64,000 nt of DNA. It comes from Anaerolineales bacterium (GTDB lineage: Bacteria > Chloroflexota > Anaerolineae > 4572-78 > J111). Positions within the stretch are counted from its first letter, which is position 1. The number at the start of each line of letters is the position of its first letter. The translations under genes were made by a program, and so were the position numbers. The stretch is taken from contig JACKAU010000021.1 of NCBI GenBank assembly GCA_020634855.1, positions 62,001 through 126,000 of the forward strand, read 5' to 3'. A model generated the notes under the pieces. That model was not told the DNA's origin. It saw nothing but the letters and a program-made list of their open reading frames with translations, and ran no database searches. Shown in pieces: positions 53,640 through 63,174 of this stretch.

Positions 53640-55160
53640 TTACGAACCGGAGTCGGCAAAGACGGGCGCGAGTAGGTTATCGACCGGGACGTAGTCATCG
53701 GTCAGCAGAATGGACGGGCTGGCCTGGAGATAGGCGGCCACATCGGTTTCCGGAACGAAGGTTTGCGCCAGCGGGTCGGCGTCGATGACCGTATCAAGCG
53801 AGCTTTGGGCCGCTAAGACAACATAGGTCTGGCGACTGACGCTGCCCAACTCGCCCACGGTGGCGGCGACATAAACGTGGGAAAAGGTTTGCTGCAAGGT
53901 GTTGACGTAGGCGCGTAAAAAATCCCCCTGTTTGCCGTCGATGATGTTGACCATATAGATTCCGTCTGCTTTCAAATGGGTTGCAATCAGTTGGTTGAAC
54001 TCCAGCGTTGTTAGATGATACGGCACCGAAAAGTCGTTGAAGGCGTCGCCGACAATCAGATCATATTGAGCCGTCTGAGACAGATTGGTGATAAAGTGAC
54101 GGGCGTCTTCATTGAAAGTGGTGATGGTCGTATCCAGCGGCAATCCCAACTGGTCGTGGGCCACGGCGGTCACACCAGGATCGATCTCGATAACGTCGAT
54201 TTGGCTGCCGGGATGAACCACTTCGATGTAGTGGGGAAAGGTATAGCCGCCTCCGCCGATAAATAAAACTGACACCGGCGCTTGATCGGGGAAAATCGCG
54301 GCCAGGACATTGGCATAGATTTGCTCGTAGCCATAACGCAGGTTGGTCGGATCGGTTAGATCGACATAGCTGTGGACTAAACGATCGAGAGTGAGGATAC
54401 GCAAATCTTCATTTTCGTCATCGATACGAACTTTGATGCAAAAGTAATTGGTTTCGCGTAGGCAGTGACTATTGAGCCAACCTTGCTGCCAGGCCAAGCC
54501 GGATAAAGCTAGGAAGACCAAAAATAGCCCCAGATAAGCATATCGCCAGCGGCCGTTACCACTCAAGCTGATGAGCAGCCCGATTAGCAGCAGCGCCCCG
54601 GCCACACCCCAGACAATCTGGCGCGTTCCAAAGGTGCTAATCAGAAAAAAACCCGTGGCAAATGTACCGGCAATGCTTCCTAATGCGCCGGCGGCGTAAA
54701 CCTTGCCGACGATATCGCCGGTTTGGCTGAGATCGTTGAGGGTGAGTTTGACCACAATGGGGCTAATCGTCCCCAGAATGGTGGCCGGCAGCAGAAAAAC
54801 CGCCGTAAAGATTAAAACCACACTGGCAACAATCGGTAGGTCCAAGCTTTGCAGCGCCCCGACCCAGCTTAACGAAGCCAGGATAGTCATACTCCCCAAT
54901 GCCGACAGCGCGAAAAATAGAGCCAATACGTTGCGACTGGCCCACCGGTCGGCAATTTTGCCGCCCAAATAGTTCCCCAAGCTGATGCCGGCCAATACTA
55001 CCCCGATGATACTGGTCCAGGTGTAAAGGCTAACTCCCACAATCGGGGCCATCATCCGTCCGGCGATCAATTCAATCACCAATATACAAAAGTTTGAGAG
55101 GAAAACAATGACGATAGCCCAAAAGGGCTGTAAACGGTCGGTTGTAATGGTTGGTTGCAT
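53640..55160 (-). CDS. Fused MFS-like membrane domain / spermidine synthase-type protein
   Basis: 506 residues. The N-terminal 200 residues contain about seven hydrophobic segments with ELIAGRMMAPIVGVSLYTW and GISLGNYLGGKIADRW, the transporter-like part. The C-terminal half has a Rossmann methyltransferase-like core of the spermidine synthase family: VLFIGGGGYTFPHYIEV, IDVIEIDPGV and YDLIVGDAFNDFSVPYHLTT. These fused proteins are widespread but of unclear reaction; polyamine synthesis is not proven. It is a single-gene unit, convergent with the small gene at 53415. Confidence 0.85.
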   Translation of the reverse strand: MQPTITTDRLQPFWAIVIVFLSNFCILVIELIAGRMMAPIVGVSLYTWTSIIGVVLAGISLGNYLGGKIADRWASRNVLALFFALSALGSMTILASLSWVGALQSLDLPIVASVVLIFTAVFLLPATILGTISPIVVKLTLNDLSQTGDIVGKVYAAGALGSIAGTFATGFFLISTFGTRQIVWGVAGALLLIGLLISLSGNGRWRYAYLGLFLVFLALSGLAWQQGWLNSHCLRETNYFCIKVRIDDENEDLRILTLDRLVHSYVDLTDPTNLRYGYEQIYANVLAAIFPDQAPVSVLFIGGGGYTFPHYIEVVHPGSQIDVIEIDPGVTAVAHDQLGLPLDTTITTFNEDARHFITNLSQTAQYDLIVGDAFNDFSVPYHLTTLEFNQLIATHLKADGIYMVNIIDGKQGDFLRAYVNTLQQTFSHVYVAATVGELGSVSRQTYVVLAAQSSLDTVIDADPLAQTFVPETDVAAYLQASPSILLTDDYVPVDNLLAPVFADSGS

Positions 55161-55406
55161 AGGCAGCGATTATAACTTAAAGCCCCATTTTGGGCTATTG
55201 GCTAAACCGATTCAGACGAAATCTTCAGTAGTTTCTACTGAGACGAGCAGCGATTTTCCGTAGTTTTTCCCCCGGCGCGTTGTTTGAAAATGGCAGTTTC
55301 TACGCTTCACATTTGTCAAGACCTGTACGTATACTAAAAGTATCGATATTTCAGTATTAGCCTAAGAATTTGAGAAAAACTTTCATCTTAAAGAAGGGAG
55401 CTAGCT

Positions 55407-55658
55407 ATGAATACAAGATTAATGTCAAAAGAAGGGTTTGCCACACTTGAAGAGGTATCGGCCTGGTCGAACAATTTGGTCGGTAAAACAACACCCGATC
55501 AGCCAAACTTTAAAATTGAGAAAATTCTTCAATTTCAGCTCGTCCAAAAAGAGGATGGTTACGGGGTAGTGGTGTTAGTCGAGGCAGAAAGACGCCAGTC
55601 AATGAGTTCGATGGTTATGGAAATGCGTAAAGACCTTAACCTTATCAATGGAGGATAA
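55407..55658 (+). CDS. Small protein of unknown function, tandem paralogue 1
   Basis: 83 residues; AAGGGAG lies 8 bases before the ATG. Pattern: FATLEEVSAWSNNLVGK, then NFKIEKILQFQLVQKEDGYG and VVVLVEAERR. It overlaps the next gene by 11 bp. The next product aligns over its length (F...EE-W-NL-G...N...E-QL...Y.V.VL.E). I recognise no family. Confidence 0.65.
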   Translation: MNTRLMSKEGFATLEEVSAWSNNLVGKTTPDQPNFKIEKILQFQLVQKEDGYGVVVLVEAERRQSMSSMVMEMRKDLNLINGG

Positions 55659-55878
55659 GAACAAACTTGACTTAACCACAATGTCACTCTTCGCCGATAA
55701 CTTTACCAATGCTCAGGAAATTCAACGATGGCTTCACAATTTAATTGGTCAGCCCGTACCGCCTTCGCAGAATTGTTTTGTCGAGAACGTGGTTGCCATT
55801 CAGTTGGATCTAAAGATTAATCGCTATACGGTTAAAGTTTTGGCAGAAGTAAACCAACGACCTCAATTAACCAACTGA
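55648..55878 (+). CDS. Small protein of unknown function, tandem paralogue 2
   Basis: 76 residues, starting inside the end of paralogue 1; GGAGGAT supplies a ribosome site within that gene. Pattern: FTNAQEIQRWLHNLIGQPV, NCFVENVVAIQLDLKINRYT, VKVLAEV. The conserved order (helix with W, NL(I/V)G, two strands) suggests the pair could form a dimer. Function unknown. Confidence 0.62.
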   Translation: MEDKNKLDLTTMSLFADNFTNAQEIQRWLHNLIGQPVPPSQNCFVENVVAIQLDLKINRYTVKVLAEVNQRPQLTN

Positions 55879-55983
55879 TACAGAAAAATTGGCCTAAACA
55901 GCGGGTTGAGATCAATTGTAATACAAAATGTAATGTTTTGGCGGTATACTTAGTGTATTAATTGGGGCCGCGTTGGGAGGAAA

Positions 55984-56018
55984 AAAAGAGCGCCTTTACA
56001 AGGTAAAGGCGCTCTTTT
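55984..56018. terminator. Bidirectional terminator between small paralogues and Hsp20 gene
   Basis: 16-bp arms AAAAGAGCGCCTTTAC / GTAAAGGCGCTCTTTT with a 3-base loop. A-rich left and T-rich right flanks allow use from both convergent units. A second weaker GC-rich stem (GGACC...GGTCC) follows at about 56043-56065. Confidence 0.85.
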
Positions 56019-56073
56019 GCATTAAGTGTTTTTTTCAAAGCATGGACCTGGCCTTAGGCCGGTCCTTTATTAT

Positions 56074-56493
56074 TTAAGCGGCCGAGACGTTAATTTTCCT
56101 AGCTTTGGCCGGGCCGGCTTTGGGTAGATTGATTTGCAATACGCCATTTTTGAGCGAGGCGCTAATGTTGTCGGTGTCGATGCCGTCGGACAGGGTGAAA
56201 TTGCGTTCGTAGTCGCCTACTTCGTACTCGGCGTAGGCCAGGTTGTAGTTGTCAGGATTTTGCGTTTCAACTAGACCGCGAATGCTCAATACGTTCTTTT
56301 CAAGTGTAATATCAAGGGTATTCTGATCGACGCCGGGCATGTCGGCTAACAGAACTAAGGCTTCTTCCGTTTCGTAGATATCGGCGCGAGGCACGTAGGC
56401 TCGACCCGGTCGAGTGCGTTCTGTACCTTCGGCTACTTCAACTTCTTGCTTTTCAACGTCTTGCGTTTGTAGGGTGCTATTTTCATTAGCCAT
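56074..56493 (-). CDS. Hsp20/alpha-crystallin small heat shock protein
   Basis: 139 residues with the alpha-crystallin fold: RADIYETEEALVLLADMPGVDQNTLDITLEKNVLSIRG, a short loop, YERNFTLSDGIDTDNISASLKNGVL, then INLPKAGPAK. The GVL and LPK motifs of the family are present. GGAGG lies upstream of the ATG. Acts as an ATP-independent holdase. It is 57 bp downstream of a second Hsp20 gene on the same strand. Confidence 0.92.
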   Translation of the reverse strand: MANENSTLQTQDVEKQEVEVAEGTERTRPGRAYVPRADIYETEEALVLLADMPGVDQNTLDITLEKNVLSIRGLVETQNPDNYNLAYAEYEVGDYERNFTLSDGIDTDNISASLKNGVLQINLPKAGPAKARKINVSAA

Positions 56494-56549
56494 GATGTTA
56501 CCTCCTTAGGATGCTTTGCTCGTTAATTATCCGGAATTTTGCTGGGCGT

Positions 56550-57002
56550 CTAGGCGGCTTTGACCGCGATTTTCCTGGGCTTTTCAGCTTCGGCTCGGGG
56601 CAGCGAGATATGTAATACCCCTTTGTCAAAAACTGCTTCAACATTGTCGGCTTCTACGGTGAAAGGCAGTTGGAAGGTGCGGGTGAAGTTACCAAAACCA
56701 CGCTCGCGGCGATGATATTTGGCCCCTTCTTCTAATTCTTCCGGCCGGCGGGAACCGGTTAACTTCAACGTTTCGCCTACAACAGAGATGTCGATGTCTT
56801 CAGGGTTGACGCCCGGCAATTCGGCGGTAACTACGGCGCCGTCTTCATTGGTCCAAACATTGATCGCCGGAAAACTCGGCGCCATGCGGGAACGAGGGGT
56901 GTACGCGAATTCATCGAACAAGCGGCCCATTTCCCGCTGCATTCTGTCGATTTCGCGCCAGGGATTTTGGGATCGGTATAAATGAAATGGTCGTCTAAAC
57001 AT
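56550..57002 (-). CDS. Hsp20/alpha-crystallin small heat shock protein
   Basis: The ATG at 57002 has AAGGAG eight bases upstream, so I prefer it over a start 72 bases earlier. 150 residues. It begins FRRPFHLYRSQNPWREIDRM (N-terminal arm). The alpha-crystallin domain follows with NVWTNEDGAVVTAELPGVNPEDIDISV, RRERGFGNFTRTFQLPFTV, and GVLHISLPRAEAEKPRKI. The Trp-Arg-Glu arm is typical of class A bacterial Hsp20. It is probably cotranscribed with the Hsp20 gene downstream and coregulated with ClpB. Confidence 0.92.
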   Translation of the reverse strand: MFRRPFHLYRSQNPWREIDRMQREMGRLFDEFAYTPRSRMAPSFPAINVWTNEDGAVVTAELPGVNPEDIDISVVGETLKLTGSRRPEELEEGAKYHRRERGFGNFTRTFQLPFTVEADNVEAVFDKGVLHISLPRAEAEKPRKIAVKAA

Positions 57003-57346
57003 GATAGTTGCTCCTTTCTTATTTCTAAGAAAATGATTATTTGATCGAAAATTTAATCGAATTAATTTACTCATTAAAGTTATAGCTTCATGATAGGATC
57101 CGAGTGTTAGAATAATGATAGACGAGTGTAAGAGGTTTATTAGAATCTGGAAGCATTCAGCCGTAAGCTGTCAGCTATCGGCTTTTTTCTGCTTTGAATG
57201 ACAAAGCCAGTAGACCGCCGCTAGTTGACCGCAGACCGCCGGCAAAGAAACACATTTGGTGTAGTTCAGTGGCCAAGAGTCGGTGATATGTCAGGGGGTA
57301 TCGAAACCAAGGTCAAATCAAGGATGTGGCAGTTTTCTCCGACAAT

Positions 57347-57384
57347 AAAAAAGGCAGATAGTTCAAGCGACTATCTGCCTTTTT
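57347..57384. terminator. Terminator downstream of ClpB
   Basis: Arms AAAAAGGCAGATAGT and ACTATCTGCCTTTTT around a 7-base loop; A/T tracts at both ends. It lies 90 bp after the ClpB stop (minus strand), in the gap upstream of the Hsp20 genes. Confidence 0.85.
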
Positions 57385-57473
57385 GGCCGATGAGAGACTG
57401 TGATCAGAGCGCCAAATCGAGTTTGCACTAGGACTCTGGCGCTCTCTTTTAAGCCAATTATGCCCGGTTTATT

Positions 57474-60068
57474 TTATCTGACGGCCTCGCTAAACTTTTG
57501 GGCCTCCTTAAACACAATGGATCCTTCGTGATAGTCAACCTCAATGGTATCGCCTTCCCGGAATTTGCCGGAAAGCAGTTGCATCGCCAGCGAGTCTTGA
57601 AGTTCGCGCTGGATGACCCGTTTAAGTGGTCTGGCCCCAAACGCAGGGTCATAGCCCACTTCGGCTAGATGCTGTTTGGCCGCCTCGGTTAACACCAGCG
57701 TGAGTTTGCGTTCCGCCAGTAACTTACGGAGATGTTCCAACTGGATTTCTACAATTCTGACCAAATCTTCACGGGTCAGACGATGGAAAGTGATGATGTC
57801 GTCGATCCGGTTCAAAAATTCCGGCCGGAAATGTTGGCGCAGGGCTTCCAGCACTTTGGGTTCAGCCGCTTCAGCGCCTAGCTCCATAATGTAGTGGCTG
57901 CCGATGTTACTAGTCATAATGATCAGCGTATTTTTGAAATTAACCACTCGACCCTGACCGTCGGTCAGACGACCATCGTCCAGTAGTTGCAGCAAGGTGT
58001 TGAAAACTTCTGGGTGAGCCTTTTCGATCTCATCGAACAAGACGACGCTGTACGGATGACGCCGGACCGCTTCGGTCAACTGGCCGCCTTCATCGTAGCC
58101 GATGTAGCCGGGCGGCGCGCCGATGAGCCGACTAACCGTATGACGCTCTTGATACTCGCTCATATCGATGCGGACCATATTGGCCTCGTCATCGAACAGG
58201 AATTCGGCTAAAGCGCGGGCCAGTTCGGTTTTGCCGACCCCGGTTGGCCCCAGGAAAATGAAGCTGCCGATCGGCCGGTTGGGATCTTGCAGGCCGGCTC
58301 GACTGCGGCGGACGGCATTAGCGACGGCAGCGATGGCCTCTTCCTGGCCGACTACACGCTGATGCAGCCGCTGTTCCATTTTGAGCAGCTTTTCGACTTC
58401 ACCTTCCAGCAGCTTGGAGACCGGAATATTGGTCCAACGGGCGACCACCTGAGCAATTTGCTCGGCGTCAACTTCCTCTTGCAGCAACGATCCCTTGGCC
58501 TGAAGTTCGTTGAGTCTCTGTTCCTGGGCTTGGACTTTGGCTTCGAGATCGCGCAAGGTGCCGTAGCGTAAGCGGGAAGCGGTTTCCAAATCAGCCGAGC
58601 GCTCTGCCTGTTCGATTTCGATACGCGTCTGCTCGATCTGCTCTTTGATTTGGCGCATGTCGTGAATGGCCTGCTTTTCGTTTTCCCACTGCACAGTTAG
58701 CGCCTGGCTGGTTTCGCGTAGATCGCTGAGTTCAGCTTCCAGTTTTTCGAGCCGCTCTTGACTGGCTTTGTCTTTTTCTTTCTTCAGAGCCTCGCGTTCA
58801 ATCTCTAGCTGCATGATCACCCGGTCTACGGCGTCGAGCTGCGTCGGTTTGCTGTCGATTTCAGTCCGGAGACGCGCTGCGGCCTCGTCGATCAAGTCGA
58901 TGGCTTTGTCGGGCAAAAAGCGGTCGGAAATGTAGCGATGGCTAAGCGTGGCCGCTGCGATAACCGCGCCGTCCTGAATACGAACGCCGTGATGCACTTC
59001 ATACCGTTCTTTGAGACCGCGTAGGATACTGATTGTATCTTCAACGCTGGGCTCATCCACCAGTACCGGCTGGAAGCGACGCTCTAAGGCCGCATCTTTT
59101 TCGACATACTTGCGGTACTCGTCCAGCGTGGTTGCGCCGATGGTATGCAGTTCGCCGCGCGCCAGCATCGGTTTGAGCATGTTGCCGGCGTCCATGGCTC
59201 CTTCGGCCGCGCCTGCACCAACAACTGTGTGCAGTTCGTCGATGAAGAGGATTATTTGGCCATCGCTGCCGGTGACTTCTTGCAGCACGGCTTTGAGCCG
59301 CTCTTCAAATTCGCCGCGATATTTGGCCCCGGCCACCAGCGATCCCATATCGAGCGCCACGATCTTTTTATTCTTTAACCCTTCCGGAACGTCGCCGCGT
59401 ACAATACGCTGAGCTAAACCTTCGACGATGGCGGTTTTACCAACACCGGGATCGCCAATGAGAACCGGGTTGTTTTTAGTTCGACGGCTTAGCACCTGGA
59501 CCACGCGCCGGATCTCGTTATCGCGACCGATAACCGGATCGAGTTTGCCCTTGCGAGCCAGATCGGTCAGATCACGACCATATTTAAGCAAGGCCTCGTA
59601 AGTACCTTCCGGGTTCTGACTGGTCACGCGCTGGCTGCCGCGAATACGGGTTAACGCTTGCAAGACAGCATCGTGTGTAATACCGTAGCGCTGCAATAAC
59701 TGGGCAGCTTTATCGCCGGAGTCGGTGATGGACAGGAGTAGATGTTCAGTTGAGACGTAGTCATCCTTCATTTTCTGGGCCAGTTTTTCGGCATCCCGCA
59801 AGATGTTGTTAAGAGAACGAGAAAGGCCGGGTTGAGAGCCACCGTAGACTTTGGCGGCGCTGCGCAGTTCGGTTTGAAGGGTCTGGATGAGGGTGTCGGG
59901 ATTGACGGTCAGGTGTTGGGCAATTTGCGGGACTACACCACCTTGTTGAGCTAGCAGCGCCAGCAGCAGGTGATACGGTTGTATTTCGCTGTGACTATAT
60001 TCTTCAGCCAAACGTTGGGCCTGAAGCACCGCTTCTTGGGCTTTTTCAGTAAATTTGTTTAGGTTCAT
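57474..60068 (-). CDS. clpB: ATP-dependent disaggregase ClpB
   Basis: From the ATG at 60068 (GGGAGG upstream) 864 residues, the normal ClpB length. It has an N-domain (NKFTEKAQEAVLQAQRLA) and AAA-1 Walker A GDPGVGKTAIVEGLA with IILFIDELHT. The coiled-coil middle domain (about 405-525) distinguishes it from ClpA/ClpC. AAA-2 has Walker A GPTGVGKTELARALAEFLF, the sensor-region NRIDDIITFH and GARPLKRVIQRELQD. No ClpP-binding loop (IGF/IGL) is evident. It rescues aggregated proteins with DnaK and here is grouped with two Hsp20 holdases, a functional pairing. No CIRCE element is seen upstream. Confidence 0.95.
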   Translation of the reverse strand: MNLNKFTEKAQEAVLQAQRLAEEYSHSEIQPYHLLLALLAQQGGVVPQIAQHLTVNPDTLIQTLQTELRSAAKVYGGSQPGLSRSLNNILRDAEKLAQKMKDDYVSTEHLLLSITDSGDKAAQLLQRYGITHDAVLQALTRIRGSQRVTSQNPEGTYEALLKYGRDLTDLARKGKLDPVIGRDNEIRRVVQVLSRRTKNNPVLIGDPGVGKTAIVEGLAQRIVRGDVPEGLKNKKIVALDMGSLVAGAKYRGEFEERLKAVLQEVTGSDGQIILFIDELHTVVGAGAAEGAMDAGNMLKPMLARGELHTIGATTLDEYRKYVEKDAALERRFQPVLVDEPSVEDTISILRGLKERYEVHHGVRIQDGAVIAAATLSHRYISDRFLPDKAIDLIDEAAARLRTEIDSKPTQLDAVDRVIMQLEIEREALKKEKDKASQERLEKLEAELSDLRETSQALTVQWENEKQAIHDMRQIKEQIEQTRIEIEQAERSADLETASRLRYGTLRDLEAKVQAQEQRLNELQAKGSLLQEEVDAEQIAQVVARWTNIPVSKLLEGEVEKLLKMEQRLHQRVVGQEEAIAAVANAVRRSRAGLQDPNRPIGSFIFLGPTGVGKTELARALAEFLFDDEANMVRIDMSEYQERHTVSRLIGAPPGYIGYDEGGQLTEAVRRHPYSVVLFDEIEKAHPEVFNTLLQLLDDGRLTDGQGRVVNFKNTLIIMTSNIGSHYIMELGAEAAEPKVLEALRQHFRPEFLNRIDDIITFHRLTREDLVRIVEIQLEHLRKLLAERKLTLVLTEAAKQHLAEVGYDPAFGARPLKRVIQRELQDSLAMQLLSGKFREGDTIEVDYHEGSIVFKEAQKFSEAVR

Positions 60069-60399
60069 CAAAGTAACCTCCCTCTAGTTGGTGTGTTTTC
60101 CTAATTGGATGATCGTTGATCAAGACCGCCAAGGCCAACAGGCAACGCGCCGGAAGTCAAACAGCCTTGAAGGTCTGAGTTATGCCTTTGTTATCTAAAC
60201 TAACTATAGGGTATAACTATTAGAATCGCGATAGATTTATGTTAGCAGCATATAAGAAACGATTTGTGATTTAAGAGGCGGTTGGTAAAATGAAGACTCT
60301 AGTTACATCCGCAAATTCTCACCTTTCGGTTTAAGAATATAGACCCCTGCGTTTGAACAAATGAACTGCGTTATTGATTTTGGTTGGAGAGACGGTGCC
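60069..60399. other. Divergent intergenic region between clpB and a sensor kinase
   Basis: About 330 bp. Upstream of clpB, TAACTATAGGGTATAACTAT contains a repeated AACTAT and TATA-like elements that may be the clpB promoter. I searched by eye for the HrcA site CIRCE (TTAGCACTC-N9-GAGTGCTAA) and did not find it. No coding frame is credible. Confidence 0.35.
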
Positions 60400-63066
60400 A
60401 TGGTGCAAAAGAGTTCTGGCCCTCGTTTAGAAAGAGAACAAGCCCAGCTTTTTTATGAAATAAGCCGCGATCTCGCCGCAGCCAAAAACCCCGATGAACT
60501 CTTGGCCGTGATTATTGGCTATGTCAACGAACCGGAGGTACAAACCGCCACATTGTGCCATATTGAAGTTGATCGGCACGGTGTACCGCACTGGATGCAA
60601 ATTGTAGCTGCTTGGGAACAGCCAGGCGAAATAGGCGTCGTCGGGTATCGGGTGCAATTAAACGACTCCTCTTTCGCGGGATTGTGGCTGGCTCAGCCAG
60701 AAAAACCGCTTATTGTAAGCAATACTGCGACCGATGAGCGGCTTGATGAAATTACCCGGCGTTCTACTTCTCAATATGGCGTCGCGGCGATTGTCTCGAT
60801 GCCGCTACGGGTGGCCGATCAATGGGTTGGCCTGTTGACGCTGAATTGGTCTACGCCCCAAGCCTATGATCCCAGCAGCGAGTATTTGTATGGGGCCATC
60901 GGGATGCAGGTAGGCGCCATTGTCCACAATTGGCAGTTGTTACAGCAAATTCAAACCGAAGCCCAACAATTAGCGCAAACCAATATCGCTCTAGAACACA
61001 AAGTTGATGAGCATAAGACGGCCCTGGTTCAAACAGAAAAGCGCTTTCAAGCGATGGTTGAAAAGTCAACCGACCTGTTTGGGACCGTTACTGCCGAAGG
61101 GGTTGTTCAATATATTAGCCCGTCGGTAACAGCAATCTTGGGTTATAAACCTGATGATATTGTGCATCGCAGCATATTTGATTTTGTTCACCCCGACGAT
61201 GTCTCATCTTTTCGGGAAGAAATGGATCGATTACCTGACAATCTGAAGTTTGTGTTTGAAACCGAGTTTCGCTTCAAAACAGCTTATGGGGCTTGGGTCT
61301 ATCTAGAATTACGGTGTCGCAGCCTGCTCCATTTGCCGGAGATTAGAGGCATTATTTGCAATGCTCGAGACGTGACCGAACGGAAGCTGTCAGAGATGAT
61401 GAATCGCGAACTCAATCGCCGGCTGATGGCGCTCCAGAACGCCAGCGCCACGCTATCTTCCAGTTTGGACATATCGCAAATTTTGGCAGTACTGGCCAAG
61501 GAAATGGTTTATTTGCTGGAAATGGAGGGCTGTGCTATTCAAGAATGGTTGCCCGAAGCCAGAGTCATTGTCGTCAAAGCGTCTTACAGCTTAGATGAGC
61601 GATTGCTCGTGGTCCCATTGGGGACGCCATATAACCTCGTTGACTTCCCGCTCACGGAAAGAGTCCTCCTTAAGGGTAATATCGAACAGTTATGCATCAG
61701 CCAAGAAGGAATCGATCCTAGTGAATTGACCTACATGCAGAATACCCATCTGAAAACGCAAATTATGATGCCGATGAGGGTCAAAGAGCAGATTATCGGT
61801 TTGGTTGAAGTTTGGGACACGCGTCGTGAGCGGTTCCTATCAGAGGAAGATCTGGAATTAGCGCAGCTACTAGGGCATCACGCCGCTATTGCCGTTGAAA
61901 ACGCACGACTTTTTGAACAGGCGCAGCAGGAAATTATCAATCACCAACAGACTGAAACGGCGCTACGCGAGAGTGAGGCCCGAAATAAAGCCCTGCTCGA
62001 TGCCATTCCAGATATTATGATTCGTCGTAAAAGCGACGGCACCTTTATTGATGTCCGTGCCCCCAACCCGGCTGATATATTTTTACCTGTGGCTGAATTA
62101 GTCAATAGAAAAGTAACCGACCTACCTGATGCTGTATCATCGAACTTAAAAGATCTGATGGTCCGGGCGACGAGGCAGGCGTTACAGACCGGTCAAATGC
62201 AGGTTTTCGAGTATCAGGTCGCGCTACGTGGGGTCACTAGAGATTTTGAGGCCAGAACGGTTCCTGGCGGTCATGATGAGACCATTTCGATCATCCGCGA
62301 TATCACGGAACGCAAACAGTTAGAAGGCCAGTTGCGCCAGACGCATAAAATGGAGGCGATTGGCCAGTTGGCGGCCGGTATCGCGCATGATTTCAATAAC
62401 ATCTTAACCAGTATTTTAGGTTACGCGGAGCTGCTGCAGAGCGATTCGACTATCTCAACCACTGCCCAGCAAGACCTGGATCGCATTATCCGGCAAGGCC
62501 AACGGGCCGCGCATCTGGTCCGCCAAATTTTGGATTTTGCTCGAAAAAGTAAAATTCAGCATCAGCCGATAACGCTCGATACCCAAATAGATGAGATCGT
62601 GACCAAACTTCTCAAGCGGACCCTGCCGGAGGATATCTGTCTAACATTAGATATGACGCCTGAAGCCTGTTGGGTGATGGCTGATCCGGATCAAATTCAA
62701 CAAATTCTTATAAATTTAGCTCTAAACGCTCGTGACGCGATGCCCCAAGGGGGAAATCTTAATTTCAGACTGGCTCGGCTAACGCTGAGCGAGGGCGATC
62801 TGCTGCCATTTCCGGAGATGGAATTGGGCGATTGGTTTCAACTAACGGTTGAAGATACGGGGGAGGGAATTTCCTCAGGCGATTTACCTTATATTTTCGA
62901 TCCATTTTTCACAACCAAAGAGGTCGGTCGGGGTACGGGTTTGGGCTTGGCTCAAGTCTTTGGTATTGTTAAGAATCATAAAGGCCAAATAGGGGTGGCG
63001 AGTAAGGTAGCTGAGGGAACAACATTCACCATTTATTTGCCTGCTATCGCAGCGCCAAATCGTTGA
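60400..63066 (+). CDS. Soluble sensor histidine kinase (GAF-PAS-GAF-PAS-HisKA-HATPase)
   Basis: The start at 60400 has GGAGAG nine bases upstream; an ATG 39 bases earlier lacks a ribosome site. 888 residues, no membrane segments. GAF is about residues 12-180, PAS about 200-330 (FQAMVEKSTDLFGTVTAEGV, then NARDVTERK), a second GAF about 345-520, and a second PAS about 525-640. HisKA follows with H663 in GIAHDFNNILTSILGY. The HATPase has NLALNARDAMPQGG and DTGEGIS with GRGTGLGLAQVFGI. The H-D-F-N-N motif is the NtrB-like type. No receiver domain and no partner regulator are adjacent, so the output is unknown. Confidence 0.87.
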   Translation: MVQKSSGPRLEREQAQLFYEISRDLAAAKNPDELLAVIIGYVNEPEVQTATLCHIEVDRHGVPHWMQIVAAWEQPGEIGVVGYRVQLNDSSFAGLWLAQPEKPLIVSNTATDERLDEITRRSTSQYGVAAIVSMPLRVADQWVGLLTLNWSTPQAYDPSSEYLYGAIGMQVGAIVHNWQLLQQIQTEAQQLAQTNIALEHKVDEHKTALVQTEKRFQAMVEKSTDLFGTVTAEGVVQYISPSVTAILGYKPDDIVHRSIFDFVHPDDVSSFREEMDRLPDNLKFVFETEFRFKTAYGAWVYLELRCRSLLHLPEIRGIICNARDVTERKLSEMMNRELNRRLMALQNASATLSSSLDISQILAVLAKEMVYLLEMEGCAIQEWLPEARVIVVKASYSLDERLLVVPLGTPYNLVDFPLTERVLLKGNIEQLCISQEGIDPSELTYMQNTHLKTQIMMPMRVKEQIIGLVEVWDTRRERFLSEEDLELAQLLGHHAAIAVENARLFEQAQQEIINHQQTETALRESEARNKALLDAIPDIMIRRKSDGTFIDVRAPNPADIFLPVAELVNRKVTDLPDAVSSNLKDLMVRATRQALQTGQMQVFEYQVALRGVTRDFEARTVPGGHDETISIIRDITERKQLEGQLRQTHKMEAIGQLAAGIAHDFNNILTSILGYAELLQSDSTISTTAQQDLDRIIRQGQRAAHLVRQILDFARKSKIQHQPITLDTQIDEIVTKLLKRTLPEDICLTLDMTPEACWVMADPDQIQQILINLALNARDAMPQGGNLNFRLARLTLSEGDLLPFPEMELGDWFQLTVEDTGEGISSGDLPYIFDPFFTTKEVGRGTGLGLAQVFGIVKNHKGQIGVASKVAEGTTFTIYLPAIAAPNR

Positions 63067-63174
63067 TCCAATGTCCGCGGTCGGCAAACCAATTTCTGGC
63101 AAAACGCTTGTCTTTTAGCCAATTTCGGTTAAGATTAAGAGAGGTGTTATTCATCCTTATGATCGACCAACCCT

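Noticed and set aside
53640..55160. True polyamine biosynthesis gene (speE)
   Set aside because: The N-terminal membrane domain and lack of a partner speD make spermidine synthesis unproven, so no gene symbol was given.
60069..60399. CIRCE heat-shock operator upstream of clpB
   Set aside because: TTAGCACTC and GAGTGCTAA arms were not found by eye, and the Hsp20 upstream region also lacks them.
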